This document shows, piece by piece, positions 52,330 to 61,874 of a stretch of 64,000 nt of DNA (position 1 is the stretch's first letter; every line of letters starts with the position of its first letter). The stretch is taken from positions 1 through 64,000 of the forward strand of contig JASLKO010000180.1 in the NCBI GenBank assembly GCA_030747475.1, given 5' to 3'. The DNA comes from Candidatus Thalassarchaeaceae archaeon. Its GTDB lineage: Archaea; Thermoplasmatota; Poseidoniia; Poseidoniales; Thalassarchaeaceae. The notes beneath the pieces are model-generated. The model was not told the origin of the DNA. It did not search any database and worked only from the letters and a program-made list of their open reading frames with translations. Both the position numbers and the translations under genes were made by a program.

Positions 52330-52851
52330 CTACTCACCCAACATTTCTCGAACCAAATCAAGGTGCTCAGCAAATGATATTCCTAGATTCTGCCTTCGCC
52401 GTGCAAGCAAACTCACTTCTCCAGGATCTAACACTCCGTCTACCCAGACCGTTTCAAGAACCATCCTGTATGCATCCATCGCATCCATACTTGCACCTTC
52501 TGAAGTCGTTGGGACGTCCTCTTGATTATCCACACCCTCATCATCCGAATCCTCATCATCCATGAATGCGGAGAGGAGATCATCCTCGCCATCGGTGGCC
52601 AGTGCAATACTGGGTCCTCCAACACCTAGGGCGGCAAACGGATCATCGCCATCATCGTCATCTTCTTCCTCACCACCAATCTCGACAACAGTGGATGAGA
52701 ATCCGTCACCCTCCTCCTCATCCTCTTCTACGAATGCATCCAGAGCATCACCAACCTCTCCACCAGCAGGGGGCACACTCACACCTAGTTCTGCAAATGG
52801 GTCAACATCCTCAATAGCCTCGTCAGAATCTTCAGTATCAGGGTCCATCAA
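52330..52851 (-). CDS. Acidic protein with DPFAxLG repeats and C-terminal TerB-like segment
   Basis: A 173-aa, highly acidic protein. The first 120 residues are low-complexity Asp/Glu and contain two short repeated motifs, DPFAELGVSVP and DPFAALGVGGPS. The C-terminal 55 residues (DAYRMVLETVWVDGVLDPGE, then NLGISFAEH) match the DG-hydrophobic-x-x-x-E TerB-like pattern also seen at 18938. No membrane helix. The repeated DPFA element also occurs in the cytoplasmic tail of the RCC1-repeat protein, so it may be a docking peptide. Its stop directly abuts the ATG of the following TerB-like gene. Confidence 0.6.
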   Translation of the reverse strand: MMDPDTEDSDEAIEDVDPFAELGVSVPPAGGEVGDALDAFVEEDEEEGDGFSSTVVEIGGEEEDDDDGDDPFAALGVGGPSIALATDGEDDLLSAFMDDEDSDDEGVDNQEDVPTTSEGASMDAMDAYRMVLETVWVDGVLDPGEVSLLARRRQNLGISFAEHLDLVREMLGE

Positions 52852-53164
52852 GAACTCACCTCTTCATCACAGGGGCCACGGCGGCCACTCAAATGACTTC
52901 CCCGTAACTGCTCGTTAAATTTTCAAAATTTTTCAGAATATAATTTTTCAAAAAGCCCCTAAATCGACAGAATAGAGGAATGTACAATTACTTATGAGAT
53001 GGATACTTTGGTCGTACTTCGGATGTATATGCTCTCTCCTTTTGCGATATCTTCAAAGACCCTCCAAATCGGAGGTTAGGTCCCTGTGCGCCGAGATACC
53101 TGTTGCACCGGCCGAAACGAACCTTCAAGTTCCAAAAATACACCAAATGAGAGAGTGATGAATT
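52852..53164. promoter_or_regulatory. 313-bp divergent region upstream of ribonucleotide reductase
   Basis: No gene is visible. An AT-rich segment (52915-52960) contains two copies of TTTTCAAAA (52920-52928 and 52945-52953, 25 bp apart) flanking TCAGAATATAAT, a plausible TATA element. Further on are an imperfect CCTCC/GGAGG inverted repeat near 53060 and the 100-nt leader of the reductase gene. I find no convincing cobalamin-riboswitch B12 box. The paired repeats are the best candidate operator for the reductase. Confidence 0.45.
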
Positions 53165-56100
53165 ATGACCCAATCAAAAATCAAGGGAGATGCAGCGCAA
53201 GAAGTCGAAGAGCGCGGTATGATCATCGAACGCCGCTTTACACAAGCTGGCAAGGACCCCTTCGATCAGTTTGATTGGTTTACAACAGATTTCATCATCA
53301 ACAATCGTGATGGTTCCGTTGCTCATGAAATTAAAGACGTATCATTACCGGTTGGCTTTGAAGGCGTTCCAGGTACAATTTGCGCACAGAAATACATGCG
53401 TAAAGCCGGTGTCCCAGCCGCTCTACGCAAGGTTCCAGAGGACAACGTCCCCACATGGCTCCAACGCTCAGTTCCCGATGAGGAAAAGTTGCAGACAATG
53501 GATGCAACAGAGCGCTTTGGTTGTGAGGCAGACGGCCGACAGTTGTTCCGTCGTCTTGCAGGCACCTGGACATATTGGGGTTGGAAGCACGGCTACTTTG
53601 CATCCGAAGCGGACGCCCAGAGTTACTATGATGAGATGTGCTATCTTATTGCCAGTCAGCGTAGCGCTCCAAACAGCCCTCAATGGTTTAACACGGGTTT
53701 GCATTGGGCATATGGAATTGAAGGTCCAGCGCAGGGCCATTGGTATGTTGACCCAGTGACGAACGAAGACCTGCGTTCAGTCAATGCATACGAACACCCA
53801 CAACCACACGCCTGTTTTATCCAAAGTGTTCAGGATAGTTTGGTGGGCGATTCAGAATCAATCATGGGATTGTGGAACCGTGAGGCTTTGTTGTTCAAGT
53901 TTGGTTCCGGTACAGGTTCAAACTTCTCCAACATTCGTGGAGCGGGTGAGCCCTTATCAGGAGGGGGAACATCGAGTGGATTACTTTCCTTCTTGAAAAT
54001 TGGTGATCGCGCTGCTGGGGCTATCAAGAGTGGAGGAACCACACGCCGAGCAGCCAAGATGGTCACCCTTGATTTGGACCACCCAGATATCGAGGAATTC
54101 GTGAATTGGAAATTGTCAGAGGAGGAGAAGGTTAGTGCACTTGTTACTGGTTCAACAGTACTTCAGAATCATTGCAATGCAATTCTTGAAGCAGCTTGGA
54201 GCGATGGTGGCAAATCAGCCATCATCGATCCAACCATGAGTCCATCATTACGAAAGGCCATGGTTGCAGCCATCAATTCAGGCGTACCTCAACCTCACCT
54301 TCAGCGCGTCCTTCGTCTGGCTGAACAGGGTTGGAAGAGTGTTGAATTTGAACCAATGGATACCGATTGGCAAGGAGAGGCCTATGCCACAGTATCGGGT
54401 CAAAATTCTAACAATTCCGTTAGAGTCCCTGAAGAATTTATGCAAGCTGTCGCAGAGAATAGAGACTGGAATCTATACCACCGTACAGAGAAGGCAAAGG
54501 CTGCAGCCGAGAATCGAGAACCTGAACCCTGCCGAACGCTTGACGCTAACGAATTTTGGAATGATATTGCATACACTGCATGGGCGTGTGCAGACCCAGG
54601 TGTACAATTTGATACAACAATCAATGAATGGCACACATGTCCAGAAGGTGGCCGTATCAATGGTAGTAACCCTTGCAGCGAATACATGTTCCTCGATGAT
54701 ACTGCTTGTAATCTTGCTAGCATCAATTTACTTCACTATTACGACATGGATAAGCAATCATTCGATATCGAGGGCTTCCGCCACTCGACTCGACTATGGA
54801 CGACGACTCTTGAGATTAGTGTTTTAATGGCTCAATTCCCAAGCCAATCTATTTCTCGAAAATCCTATGATTACCGTACACTAGGACTTGGTTACTGCAA
54901 CATCGGCTCGATGTTGATGCACATGGGCATCCCATACGACGATCCACGAGGTATCGCAATTTGTGGTGCAATCACTGCGATTATGACCGCCGAATCATAC
55001 GCGACGAGTGCAGATATGGCAAGCTTCCTTGGCCCATTCCCACAGTACCAAGAAAATGCAGAGCACATGCTTCGTGTAATGCGAAACCACCGTCGTGCTG
55101 CATACGATGCTGCTCCCGAAGACTATGATGGACTTTCAATCACTCCAATGGGGATTAATCAGAAGCGTTGTCCGAAGGACCTTCTTGAAGCCGCACGATC
55201 ATCGTGGGATCGCGCAGTTAACCTTGGAATGGAGCACGGTTATCGAAATGCGCAAACAACCGTCATCGCACCAACTGGTACGATTGGGATGGTTATGGCA
55301 TGTGATACGACTGGGGTAGAACCCCAATTCAGTTTAGTCCAATACAAAACACTCGCAGGCGGGGGCTCTCTACGTATTATCAATCGAGGCGTTCCAACTG
55401 CACTCAAACACTTAGGTTACAGTGACATGGAAGTCAAAGGAATCGTTGAGCACATCATGGGCACAGGTTCCATGGACAATTGTGACACAATTTCCATGCA
55501 GAGTCTTTCAGAGAATGGTTTCTCTGGTGAAGAATTTGCGAAGATTGAGGCCGCCATCGAAACACACCAACATGTTCGTTCGTTGTTCACATCAATGGTA
55601 TTAGGTGAAGAGTTTTGTAAAGAAACACTCAATCTCTCAGAGGAGGATTGTTCCAATCCTTTCTTCGATATATTGGGCCATCTTGAATATACTGCTGCTC
55701 AGATTGAGTCTGCCAATGAACACGTTTACGGCCATCTTTCAATTGAGAGTGCCCCTCACCTCAAGGAGGAACATCTACCCGTATTCGATTGTGCAACACC
55801 AGGTGGTAAGAATGGTACACGATCCATTGCTTGGGCAGCTCACGTTAACATGATGGCTGCAGCTCAACCATTCATTTCAGGTGCGATTTCCAAGACAATC
55901 AATATGCCTGCTGACTCATCTATTGATGATGTACGAGATGCCTACAACCTTTCACATGCAACCATGAACAAAGCTTGTGCAGTTTATCGAGATGGAAGCA
56001 AACTATCTCAGCCATTGATGAATAGTTTGGTTGACATGACAGTTACATTGGAAGAAGAGGTCGAAGAAGTAGAGGTGACCTCTACAATGTCTGTTAAGCA

Positions 56101-56806
56101 AGCAGTCAAGGAAGTGGCAGAAGCATTACCTCTCCCACCAACGAAGGCGGAACCATTGGCAGACGCATTTGTTCAGAACTACATTGCAGCAAGACAACCC
56201 TTGCCAGACAATTGTGAGGGCGGTAGGATGAAGGCAAGGATTGGGGGCCACACCATTTATCTCAATCACAGTGCATACGACGATGGTCGATTGGGCGAGA
56301 TCATGCTCACCACATCAAAGGAAGGAGCCGCATGGAGATCCATGCTGAATCAATTTGCAATTGCAGTCTCTATTGGTTTGCAATATGGTGTACCATTGGA
56401 TGCGTTCGTCAAATCCTTCACTTTCCAGAAGTTTGAACCAAGTGGTATGATTGTAGGTGGTAGTGGAAGAGTGAAAATGGCATCAAGCCTCATGGATTAC
56501 ATCTTCAGAGAACTTGGTATTGAATATCTAGGTCGCTCAGATTTGGCCCATATTTCTGAAGAAGATTTAGACCCTTTTTCCATTAGTCGCCCTGAAATAA
56601 CTGAAGATGGCGTTGCAAGGGTCCAAGGAGAACAACGAAATGTCCAACTCACCCTAGATGTAGATCCTGATATCCAGGCTCGAGAGATGGCAAAGCAATA
56701 CGGTTTCACAGGCGATATTTGTGATGATTGCGGCAGTAGTCAGATGGTTCGTAATGGCACTTGTTTGAAGTGCAACGAATGTGGTACAACGACCGGTTGT
56801 TCCTAA
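53165..56806 (+). CDS. nrdJ: Adenosylcobalamin-dependent (class II) ribonucleotide reductase
   Basis: A 1213-aa enzyme that reduces ribonucleotides to deoxyribonucleotides with B12. It carries NSPQWFNTGLHWAYG, the segment NPCSEYMFLDDTACNLASIN (about residues 500-519) with active-site Cys and Glu, APTGTIGMVMACDTTGVEPQ, a C-terminal TSCPD-type domain (about 1010-1125) and a terminal zinc-ribbon-like cysteine cluster (CDDCGSSQMVRNGTCLKCNE, then CGTTTGC). This is the standard B12-type NrdJ layout, intact and without an intein. A cobalamin adenosyltransferase gene lies about 5.5 kb downstream. The stop abuts the convergent PIN gene with zero gap. Confidence 0.95.
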   Translation: MTQSKIKGDAAQEVEERGMIIERRFTQAGKDPFDQFDWFTTDFIINNRDGSVAHEIKDVSLPVGFEGVPGTICAQKYMRKAGVPAALRKVPEDNVPTWLQRSVPDEEKLQTMDATERFGCEADGRQLFRRLAGTWTYWGWKHGYFASEADAQSYYDEMCYLIASQRSAPNSPQWFNTGLHWAYGIEGPAQGHWYVDPVTNEDLRSVNAYEHPQPHACFIQSVQDSLVGDSESIMGLWNREALLFKFGSGTGSNFSNIRGAGEPLSGGGTSSGLLSFLKIGDRAAGAIKSGGTTRRAAKMVTLDLDHPDIEEFVNWKLSEEEKVSALVTGSTVLQNHCNAILEAAWSDGGKSAIIDPTMSPSLRKAMVAAINSGVPQPHLQRVLRLAEQGWKSVEFEPMDTDWQGEAYATVSGQNSNNSVRVPEEFMQAVAENRDWNLYHRTEKAKAAAENREPEPCRTLDANEFWNDIAYTAWACADPGVQFDTTINEWHTCPEGGRINGSNPCSEYMFLDDTACNLASINLLHYYDMDKQSFDIEGFRHSTRLWTTTLEISVLMAQFPSQSISRKSYDYRTLGLGYCNIGSMLMHMGIPYDDPRGIAICGAITAIMTAESYATSADMASFLGPFPQYQENAEHMLRVMRNHRRAAYDAAPEDYDGLSITPMGINQKRCPKDLLEAARSSWDRAVNLGMEHGYRNAQTTVIAPTGTIGMVMACDTTGVEPQFSLVQYKTLAGGGSLRIINRGVPTALKHLGYSDMEVKGIVEHIMGTGSMDNCDTISMQSLSENGFSGEEFAKIEAAIETHQHVRSLFTSMVLGEEFCKETLNLSEEDCSNPFFDILGHLEYTAAQIESANEHVYGHLSIESAPHLKEEHLPVFDCATPGGKNGTRSIAWAAHVNMMAAAQPFISGAISKTINMPADSSIDDVRDAYNLSHATMNKACAVYRDGSKLSQPLMNSLVDMTVTLEEEVEEVEVTSTMSVKQAVKEVAEALPLPPTKAEPLADAFVQNYIAARQPLPDNCEGGRMKARIGGHTIYLNHSAYDDGRLGEIMLTTSKEGAAWRSMLNQFAIAVSIGLQYGVPLDAFVKSFTFQKFEPSGMIVGGSGRVKMASSLMDYIFRELGIEYLGRSDLAHISEEDLDPFSISRPEITEDGVARVQGEQRNVQLTLDVDPDIQAREMAKQYGFTGDICDDCGSSQMVRNGTCLKCNECGTTTGCS

Positions 56807-59800
56807 TCACAGCCACTGACTAAGTTCTCTAGCACTACGAACTACACCAAAGCCGAAGGCATCTTCCAGTGATCTTCGAACTAATCTGAAATCAGAATCA
56901 CGCGTAGCTACTAGGACACTACCGATTCCACGATAAGTCTCATCTGCTAATTTAGCAGCCGTTCTCATGATGTCACAATCTCCGCGTTCCGGATAGATTT
57001 GGCCATCTGTATTGCCTTTGATTTTCGTCCTCTTTGCTAGAGCCTTCTTACTCATGCCGGATTTCATCTCTGTGACCTTTTGATAAATTTCATGATGTTC
57101 AATTAAGAAATCCTCGACTTGTTGCTTGTATTGAGATACGGCTGCATTGAACCCCTCATTTGATGGTGGTTGCCATTCACCATAGTCTATCACAATCTGG
57201 TTGTAAATCTCTTTTACAGATTCAACTGTCACGGTTTCAATCCACGTTACTTCATCAATCCAAACATCATTGAAGAGTGTACGTACACGATCAAGCTCAT
57301 TCATTCTATTTTCAAATTCACGCATGGCGGCACTCGGAATGAACAAATGGATTTGATGATTTTTTGCCTTGGCAAGTATCGTTCGATGGAATGACCCATT
57401 GTTTTGAGTATTAATCGAACCATCGTCACCCAATAATTGGCCAATGCGTTCTTTGGCTGCATCAATGAGGAGGTTTGTATCTACGAGAACGAGGGGCTTC
57501 AATTGTAGATGCCGCAATTTCCTTCGTTCTCCAATTCTAATGCTTTCCTGATGTTCAGAAAAAATGGCTTGTTGACTTCCTCTCAGGGCAGATATTTGAT
57601 TCAAATTAAATTGATTAGAATTCATCGCTCTTTCAAACATCATGAGGCCCTGAATCGCTTCTAGTTCCGAAGCATCTCTTGCAATCGCTTCAATTTCCTG
57701 AATCGCAGCATCTCGAAGTGCATGTCTGAATTGAATTTCCAATTGACTTCGAGGGCTCCGTCTATTTTCTTTGAGTCGTTGAATTGCTGCCCTTATTCTC
57801 CCTTGCCACGGTTCCTTCGGTAAATCTCGAGAATTTGGATAGGTAAATAATGCATCTAATTCATCAGATGGATAAACCGTCCTCTTCTTTTCCACTTGTT
57901 CACCATCAACGGATTCAGTCATGAATTTCTCAGTGCGCTCGACCGATTTCTTCAATCTCTGATTTGCTGCTTCAGTCTGCCCACGATCCGCATCATCACA
58001 AACACGAAGATACAGTTGGAATCGATTTGTCAAAGCAGAATGTAATGCTGGTTGCACTTCTAACATTTCAACCGCTTCAGACCACCGTCCAACATGAGCG
58101 AAGTTGATGAGTGCCCTTCTTGCAAGATGAATTTGATCTTCGTATTTGATACTCGAATCCCGACATGCTCGCCTCAGTCCACGTGCTGCTGCCAAGCGGT
58201 TATCACGTGTTTCATCAATGGAGGCCATGACGACAAGGTGTGATGCAGACGAAGGAGCGTGCAATCGATGCCATTCAGCCAACGCGGGAACAGCAACACC
58301 GTGTTCTAACACGACTTGTCTCACATTATTGACAATCTGCATACTTGGAGAATCTTGAATAAGTAATTCCAAAGTTTCTTCCGCTTTAGTGGTATTTCTT
58401 TCATCACCATCTTCCAACAACTTTAGCGTCCCGTTAAATCTTAGATTGGCGATGACTGCTCTGAATAAGTGCTCCTCCACTCCGCTAATCGATGAAGAAT
58501 CCATCGAATCTTGCAACGTGTCTAGCAACTTTTCTGCAACTAAACCACTCCCGCCATCCATTAGTGCTTGGCGACATTGATTGAATGCCTTAATTGCCTC
58601 TCGACTCAATTCTTTCTGTATGGGGGCCAAATCTGCTGAAACACCTTCAAGGAGTTTAATCAAACCAATTGATGCCTCTGAGAGGATACCTGTGGAATCT
58701 TGAGATAGTGCGGCAATTGCTTCTGGTCTTGCGATTTTGAGCCAATTCCTCAATTCAGAATCAGCATGTGCTGGAAGTAAATGATAGACGAGAATGGTAC
58801 GATGTGGATGAATTTTTCCAGCATCTTGCATTTTCATGAGAATAGAACCAATTTGAGTGGCCTCCCCTAATTCAGTAAACAAATCAAGAGCGGTTGGCAG
58901 ACTTTCTTCCCAAATCCCCCCTCCTCTGATTTGCAATTCATTCACGGCTGCAACTCGTAAATCTCCAGGAGAATCTGAACTTAGAATCTGTACGAGATCC
59001 TCATGTTCATATTTTGAAATCTGATTGACAATTCTCATTTTTATATCAGATGCATTCGTCCGATTTATGATTTCTAACAATAATGGAATATGCTGCCGTT
59101 CTAGTACGTTCAACCCTGCAGTTTCTTGTACTGCTCGCGCTTCATCGCCATTTTGAATCAGCGTTGAAATTAATTTCCATCGGAGAGTAGTTTCAGTGGC
59201 CCCATCTAGTGTTTGCTTTAGCGCAGCATCAATATCATCAACACTCAAGACAAACTCATCGGGCGCATTTATCAGTGCTTGTAATCGCATGGCAGTCGAT
59301 AATCCATCATCTCCCTTAGCACCTTGACAAGAACCCCACGATTCTTGATTTCCAGAACGTAGTTGAGCTAGAGCCAATTGATCGGTAGCAATGGTTGCAA
59401 TATCTCCATCTCCTTTACTAAGGGCTTCTAAATCAGTACAACCACTTTCATCACCAATTGCTAATTTGATCAATGCGGGAATCAATGTAGCTTCGCCTTC
59501 AAATTTTGTTAGTGATTTTGGTAGTTTAGGAGCACTCCTCCGTCCAAAATCTGATGATAAGTGTTGTAAGGCTAGTTTCTGTTCTGCAGACAAAGGAAAC
59601 GGGGTGTTTAGTGACAACCATTTTCCGACCTCATCATGATTCAGTGGATCTAATCGAGATCCTTCCACCCATTCACTAGAATTCTCTAAAGAGACAATAG
59701 GCCAATCCTCATCTTTAATTTTCAACTCAGGATATGCAGTTAATTCGGCCAATAACGGAGCTTCTCTACCCATTATTGCCCAAACGGGATGCACTCCGGA

Positions 59801-60244
59801 CTTACATTTCTCTCTGAGTTCCGTAAGTACATAATCCCATTTTGGATTCCATTTGTCACCCAATCTTGCTCGCTTAATCAGCATAGATGCCAAACGGTAA
59901 CCTGGTGGTGCAATGGAAGTAATCAATGACTCTACAGATTCAATCCAATCTTCGGTACTTGTTCTACGTTTACGTAGTCCACGACTACGCCTTCGCCTAC
60001 TATTGGAACGCCCACTTCCCGCCTCGCCAGAGACTTCTTCTTTGTCGAGCGCAACCATTAGAATTCCTTTGTATGGTTTGTTCAGTAATTCCCAAGCAGC
60101 GGTCTTCATTGCCTTATTTCGACGTTTTTCAGGCAGGTCCCCTGCTTTGATTGCAACCTCTAGACATTCGAGTAAATGGTCCTCCAATTCCCATTCCTCC
60201 GCCAAAGGCGGTAATCTGCCGTTTCCGTCCCTTAATGAACACAT
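56807..60244 (-). CDS. 1145-aa PIN-domain protein with long helical-repeat region
   Basis: A very large PIN-domain protein. The C-terminal 230 residues hold the nuclease fold with four acidic positions: LVLVDTNLLIDAAK (about 915-930), SAAMREFENRM, RGDCDIMRTAAKLAD and VATRDSDFRLVRRSL. PIN domains are usually Mg-dependent ribonucleases. The preceding 800 residues are helical and contain HEAT/TPR-like pairs (ALLEIINRTNASDIKMRIVN type). Near residues 78-95 is an Arg/Ser-rich basic stretch (GRSNSRRRRSRGLRKRR). No toxin-antitoxin partner gene is adjacent. Likely an RNA-processing or quality-control factor rather than a toxin, but that is inference. Long PIN fusions of this size are uncommon. Confidence 0.75.
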   Translation of the reverse strand: MCSLRDGNGRLPPLAEEWELEDHLLECLEVAIKAGDLPEKRRNKAMKTAAWELLNKPYKGILMVALDKEEVSGEAGSGRSNSRRRRSRGLRKRRTSTEDWIESVESLITSIAPPGYRLASMLIKRARLGDKWNPKWDYVLTELREKCKSGVHPVWAIMGREAPLLAELTAYPELKIKDEDWPIVSLENSSEWVEGSRLDPLNHDEVGKWLSLNTPFPLSAEQKLALQHLSSDFGRRSAPKLPKSLTKFEGEATLIPALIKLAIGDESGCTDLEALSKGDGDIATIATDQLALAQLRSGNQESWGSCQGAKGDDGLSTAMRLQALINAPDEFVLSVDDIDAALKQTLDGATETTLRWKLISTLIQNGDEARAVQETAGLNVLERQHIPLLLEIINRTNASDIKMRIVNQISKYEHEDLVQILSSDSPGDLRVAAVNELQIRGGGIWEESLPTALDLFTELGEATQIGSILMKMQDAGKIHPHRTILVYHLLPAHADSELRNWLKIARPEAIAALSQDSTGILSEASIGLIKLLEGVSADLAPIQKELSREAIKAFNQCRQALMDGGSGLVAEKLLDTLQDSMDSSSISGVEEHLFRAVIANLRFNGTLKLLEDGDERNTTKAEETLELLIQDSPSMQIVNNVRQVVLEHGVAVPALAEWHRLHAPSSASHLVVMASIDETRDNRLAAARGLRRACRDSSIKYEDQIHLARRALINFAHVGRWSEAVEMLEVQPALHSALTNRFQLYLRVCDDADRGQTEAANQRLKKSVERTEKFMTESVDGEQVEKKRTVYPSDELDALFTYPNSRDLPKEPWQGRIRAAIQRLKENRRSPRSQLEIQFRHALRDAAIQEIEAIARDASELEAIQGLMMFERAMNSNQFNLNQISALRGSQQAIFSEHQESIRIGERRKLRHLQLKPLVLVDTNLLIDAAKERIGQLLGDDGSINTQNNGSFHRTILAKAKNHQIHLFIPSAAMREFENRMNELDRVRTLFNDVWIDEVTWIETVTVESVKEIYNQIVIDYGEWQPPSNEGFNAAVSQYKQQVEDFLIEHHEIYQKVTEMKSGMSKKALAKRTKIKGNTDGQIYPERGDCDIMRTAAKLADETYRGIGSVLVATRDSDFRLVRRSLEDAFGFGVVRSARELSQWL

Positions 60245-60265
60245 CGCTGTAGCCGCTGTGCTGAA

Positions 60266-60772
60266 GTGTTTGACCGTCTTCGAGAGGTTGTGGGCCCCAC
60301 TGAACTAGTCATCATTCTCTTTCATCCAATCATTGCAATTGTAGTGATTGGATGGATGGTAAAGCAGCATCGATGGCGCCAGCAAGGAAAGTTGCTGAAA
60401 GGCGATCAACGTAAAGCCGCAGTTGCTTCACACGAGAGGGACGGTGAGCGTTTGTACATCATGGCATGGTTAATCGTGGTCACTGGTTTCATTGCCAATG
60501 CATTGCATAGAATTCGAACAGAGAATCTCACATTACCATCTGCACTGCTACCAACTGGTGCAGGCGGTCTCCATGCGGGCGGTGGAATCATCGGCTTATT
60601 CCTCATCACAATTTTATGGCAAAAGGGACGAAAATCTAGAGATTTACGAGATGCAGGTGAACCATGGGCTGCAGAAAAAAACAGACATGGTCGAGCATCC
60701 GATGTAATCCTCATATTGATTGCAATCCATGCCTTCCTGGGTTTCCTTTGGTTAATGCAATTACTCACGTAA
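60266..60772 (+). CDS. Four-helix membrane protein with intramembrane histidines
   Basis: A 168-aa protein with four predicted membrane helices (about 13-32, 63-81, 100-118, 146-167). Each carries or borders a His: His20 in helix 1, His81 at the end of helix 2, His103 at the start of helix 3 and His155 in helix 4. Paired histidines in a four-helix bundle can ligate b-type heme, as in cytochrome b561-like or DUF4079-type proteins, but no family match is certain. It is divergent from the PIN gene (21-bp gap) and abuts the convergent DHH gene with zero gap. Confidence 0.6.
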   Translation: MFDRLREVVGPTELVIILFHPIIAIVVIGWMVKQHRWRQQGKLLKGDQRKAAVASHERDGERLYIMAWLIVVTGFIANALHRIRTENLTLPSALLPTGAGGLHAGGGIIGLFLITILWQKGRKSRDLRDAGEPWAAEKNRHGRASDVILILIAIHAFLGFLWLMQLLT

Positions 60773-61798
60773 TTATCGATCAGCCCAAATCGATAACCAC
60801 TGGTTGATATTCTTCTGAATGTCATCCAAATCAATGGGTCTATTTTCACAATCACCCTCAGATGAGATTGGTTGTAGTCTACAACCACAGGCATTGGCAT
60901 GTCCACCACCATTGACATCAAATGCACATGCTAATTTTGTCAAATCAAAAACACCACCATCTTCATGTAGAAATGAGTTGGAGTAGAAAGATGCAGAGAG
61001 GGGCCACCGTTCTTTATTTCCAATGGACCCATCTACATATCCATGGATAATCATACAGGCATCGCAAGCATCACCAAAATGAGCGGTAACAAGGTATCCG
61101 TTAGTACGAATTCCCGCACCATCTAATCGAACGATTGCTAACCTGTCAATAATTTCTGAACGGTCAGTTAGCATATCTTGTAACGAAACAAATTCTAATC
61201 GCGCATCTCCGATTCGGTTTGAAACAATTTCTTCATTGACGATATCTACAGGTAACATACCAGATGTAACTAGATTGAGTAGAGTCCGACAGTACTCTGG
61301 ATCTGTTGCACTAATCGTTCTTCCAATCCACACGACTGGATGATCAGAAAGAAACTCCGCTGGGGTGATTTTTCCACCATCTAAGCGGTCCACCATGTCC
61401 ATCCAAACATCAAAGTCGCTAAGATCTATCAAATCAAAAAATGATTCAAACGCCACTCTTGCAGCACTCAATTTGTCCTGCCAGATGATATATCCACCAG
61501 TATCAATTTGTTTCTTTTCTTGTTCATTAGTGGGCTTGTTTGTCAGGTGATGATCAATGTAAAGTCCACAATCTGGATGAAATGGTAAATCCAGTAACGC
61601 AGTATCTGTTCCAATCCAATCATCAATCCGGCCGCTTCGTATTTCGGCAGGATGAGTAAACAGAACAGTAGCATCTGGCCAGAATCGCTTGAGGATTGCA
61701 GCAGATAACAACCCATCTAGGTCTCCATCGGCGACAATACGACGAATTTCTAAACCAGAAAATCCACTCATCAAACCCCCCCTAGCGTCGTCCCTCAT
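60773..61798 (-). CDS. DHH-family phosphoesterase
   Basis: A 341-aa protein of the DHH/DHHA1 superfamily. Visible metal-binding motifs: VADGDLDGLLSAAIL (motif I, about residue 22), LLDLPFHPD, GLYIDHHLTN (the DHH signature, about 78-87) and the C-terminal GGGHANACGCRL typical of the DHHA1 part. Members are Mn-dependent exonucleases (RecJ-like), nanoRNases or cyclic-dinucleotide/pAp phosphatases; the exact activity is not clear, though the size and lack of extra domains suggest a nanoRNase- or RecJ-like archaeal enzyme. The Met ten residues in is an alternative start. Stop abuts the convergent membrane-protein gene. Confidence 0.88.
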   Translation of the reverse strand: MRDDARGGLMSGFSGLEIRRIVADGDLDGLLSAAILKRFWPDATVLFTHPAEIRSGRIDDWIGTDTALLDLPFHPDCGLYIDHHLTNKPTNEQEKKQIDTGGYIIWQDKLSAARVAFESFFDLIDLSDFDVWMDMVDRLDGGKITPAEFLSDHPVVWIGRTISATDPEYCRTLLNLVTSGMLPVDIVNEEIVSNRIGDARLEFVSLQDMLTDRSEIIDRLAIVRLDGAGIRTNGYLVTAHFGDACDACMIIHGYVDGSIGNKERWPLSASFYSNSFLHEDGGVFDLTKLACAFDVNGGGHANACGCRLQPISSEGDCENRPIDLDDIQKNINQWLSIWADR

Positions 61799-61874
61799 CG
61801 AGCACCGTTCTTAGCATTGTGTTATTGCGCCTGCCTCCCGAAATGGATTAGTAGCCCTCACCAATAGCACAGTC

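Noticed and set aside
53040..53164. Possible cobalamin riboswitch before the B12-dependent reductase
   Set aside because: I could not find a convincing B12-box sequence or the multi-stem core; only a weak 5-bp inverted repeat is present.
53165..56806. Possible intein or split in the ribonucleotide reductase
   Set aside because: The motifs run uninterrupted in the expected order and length; no Cys/Ser start with a C-terminal HN and no homing endonuclease-like insert.
56807..60244. PIN protein as a VapC-type toxin with an antitoxin partner
   Set aside because: No small antitoxin gene adjoins it, and the size and long repeat region are unlike VapC proteins.
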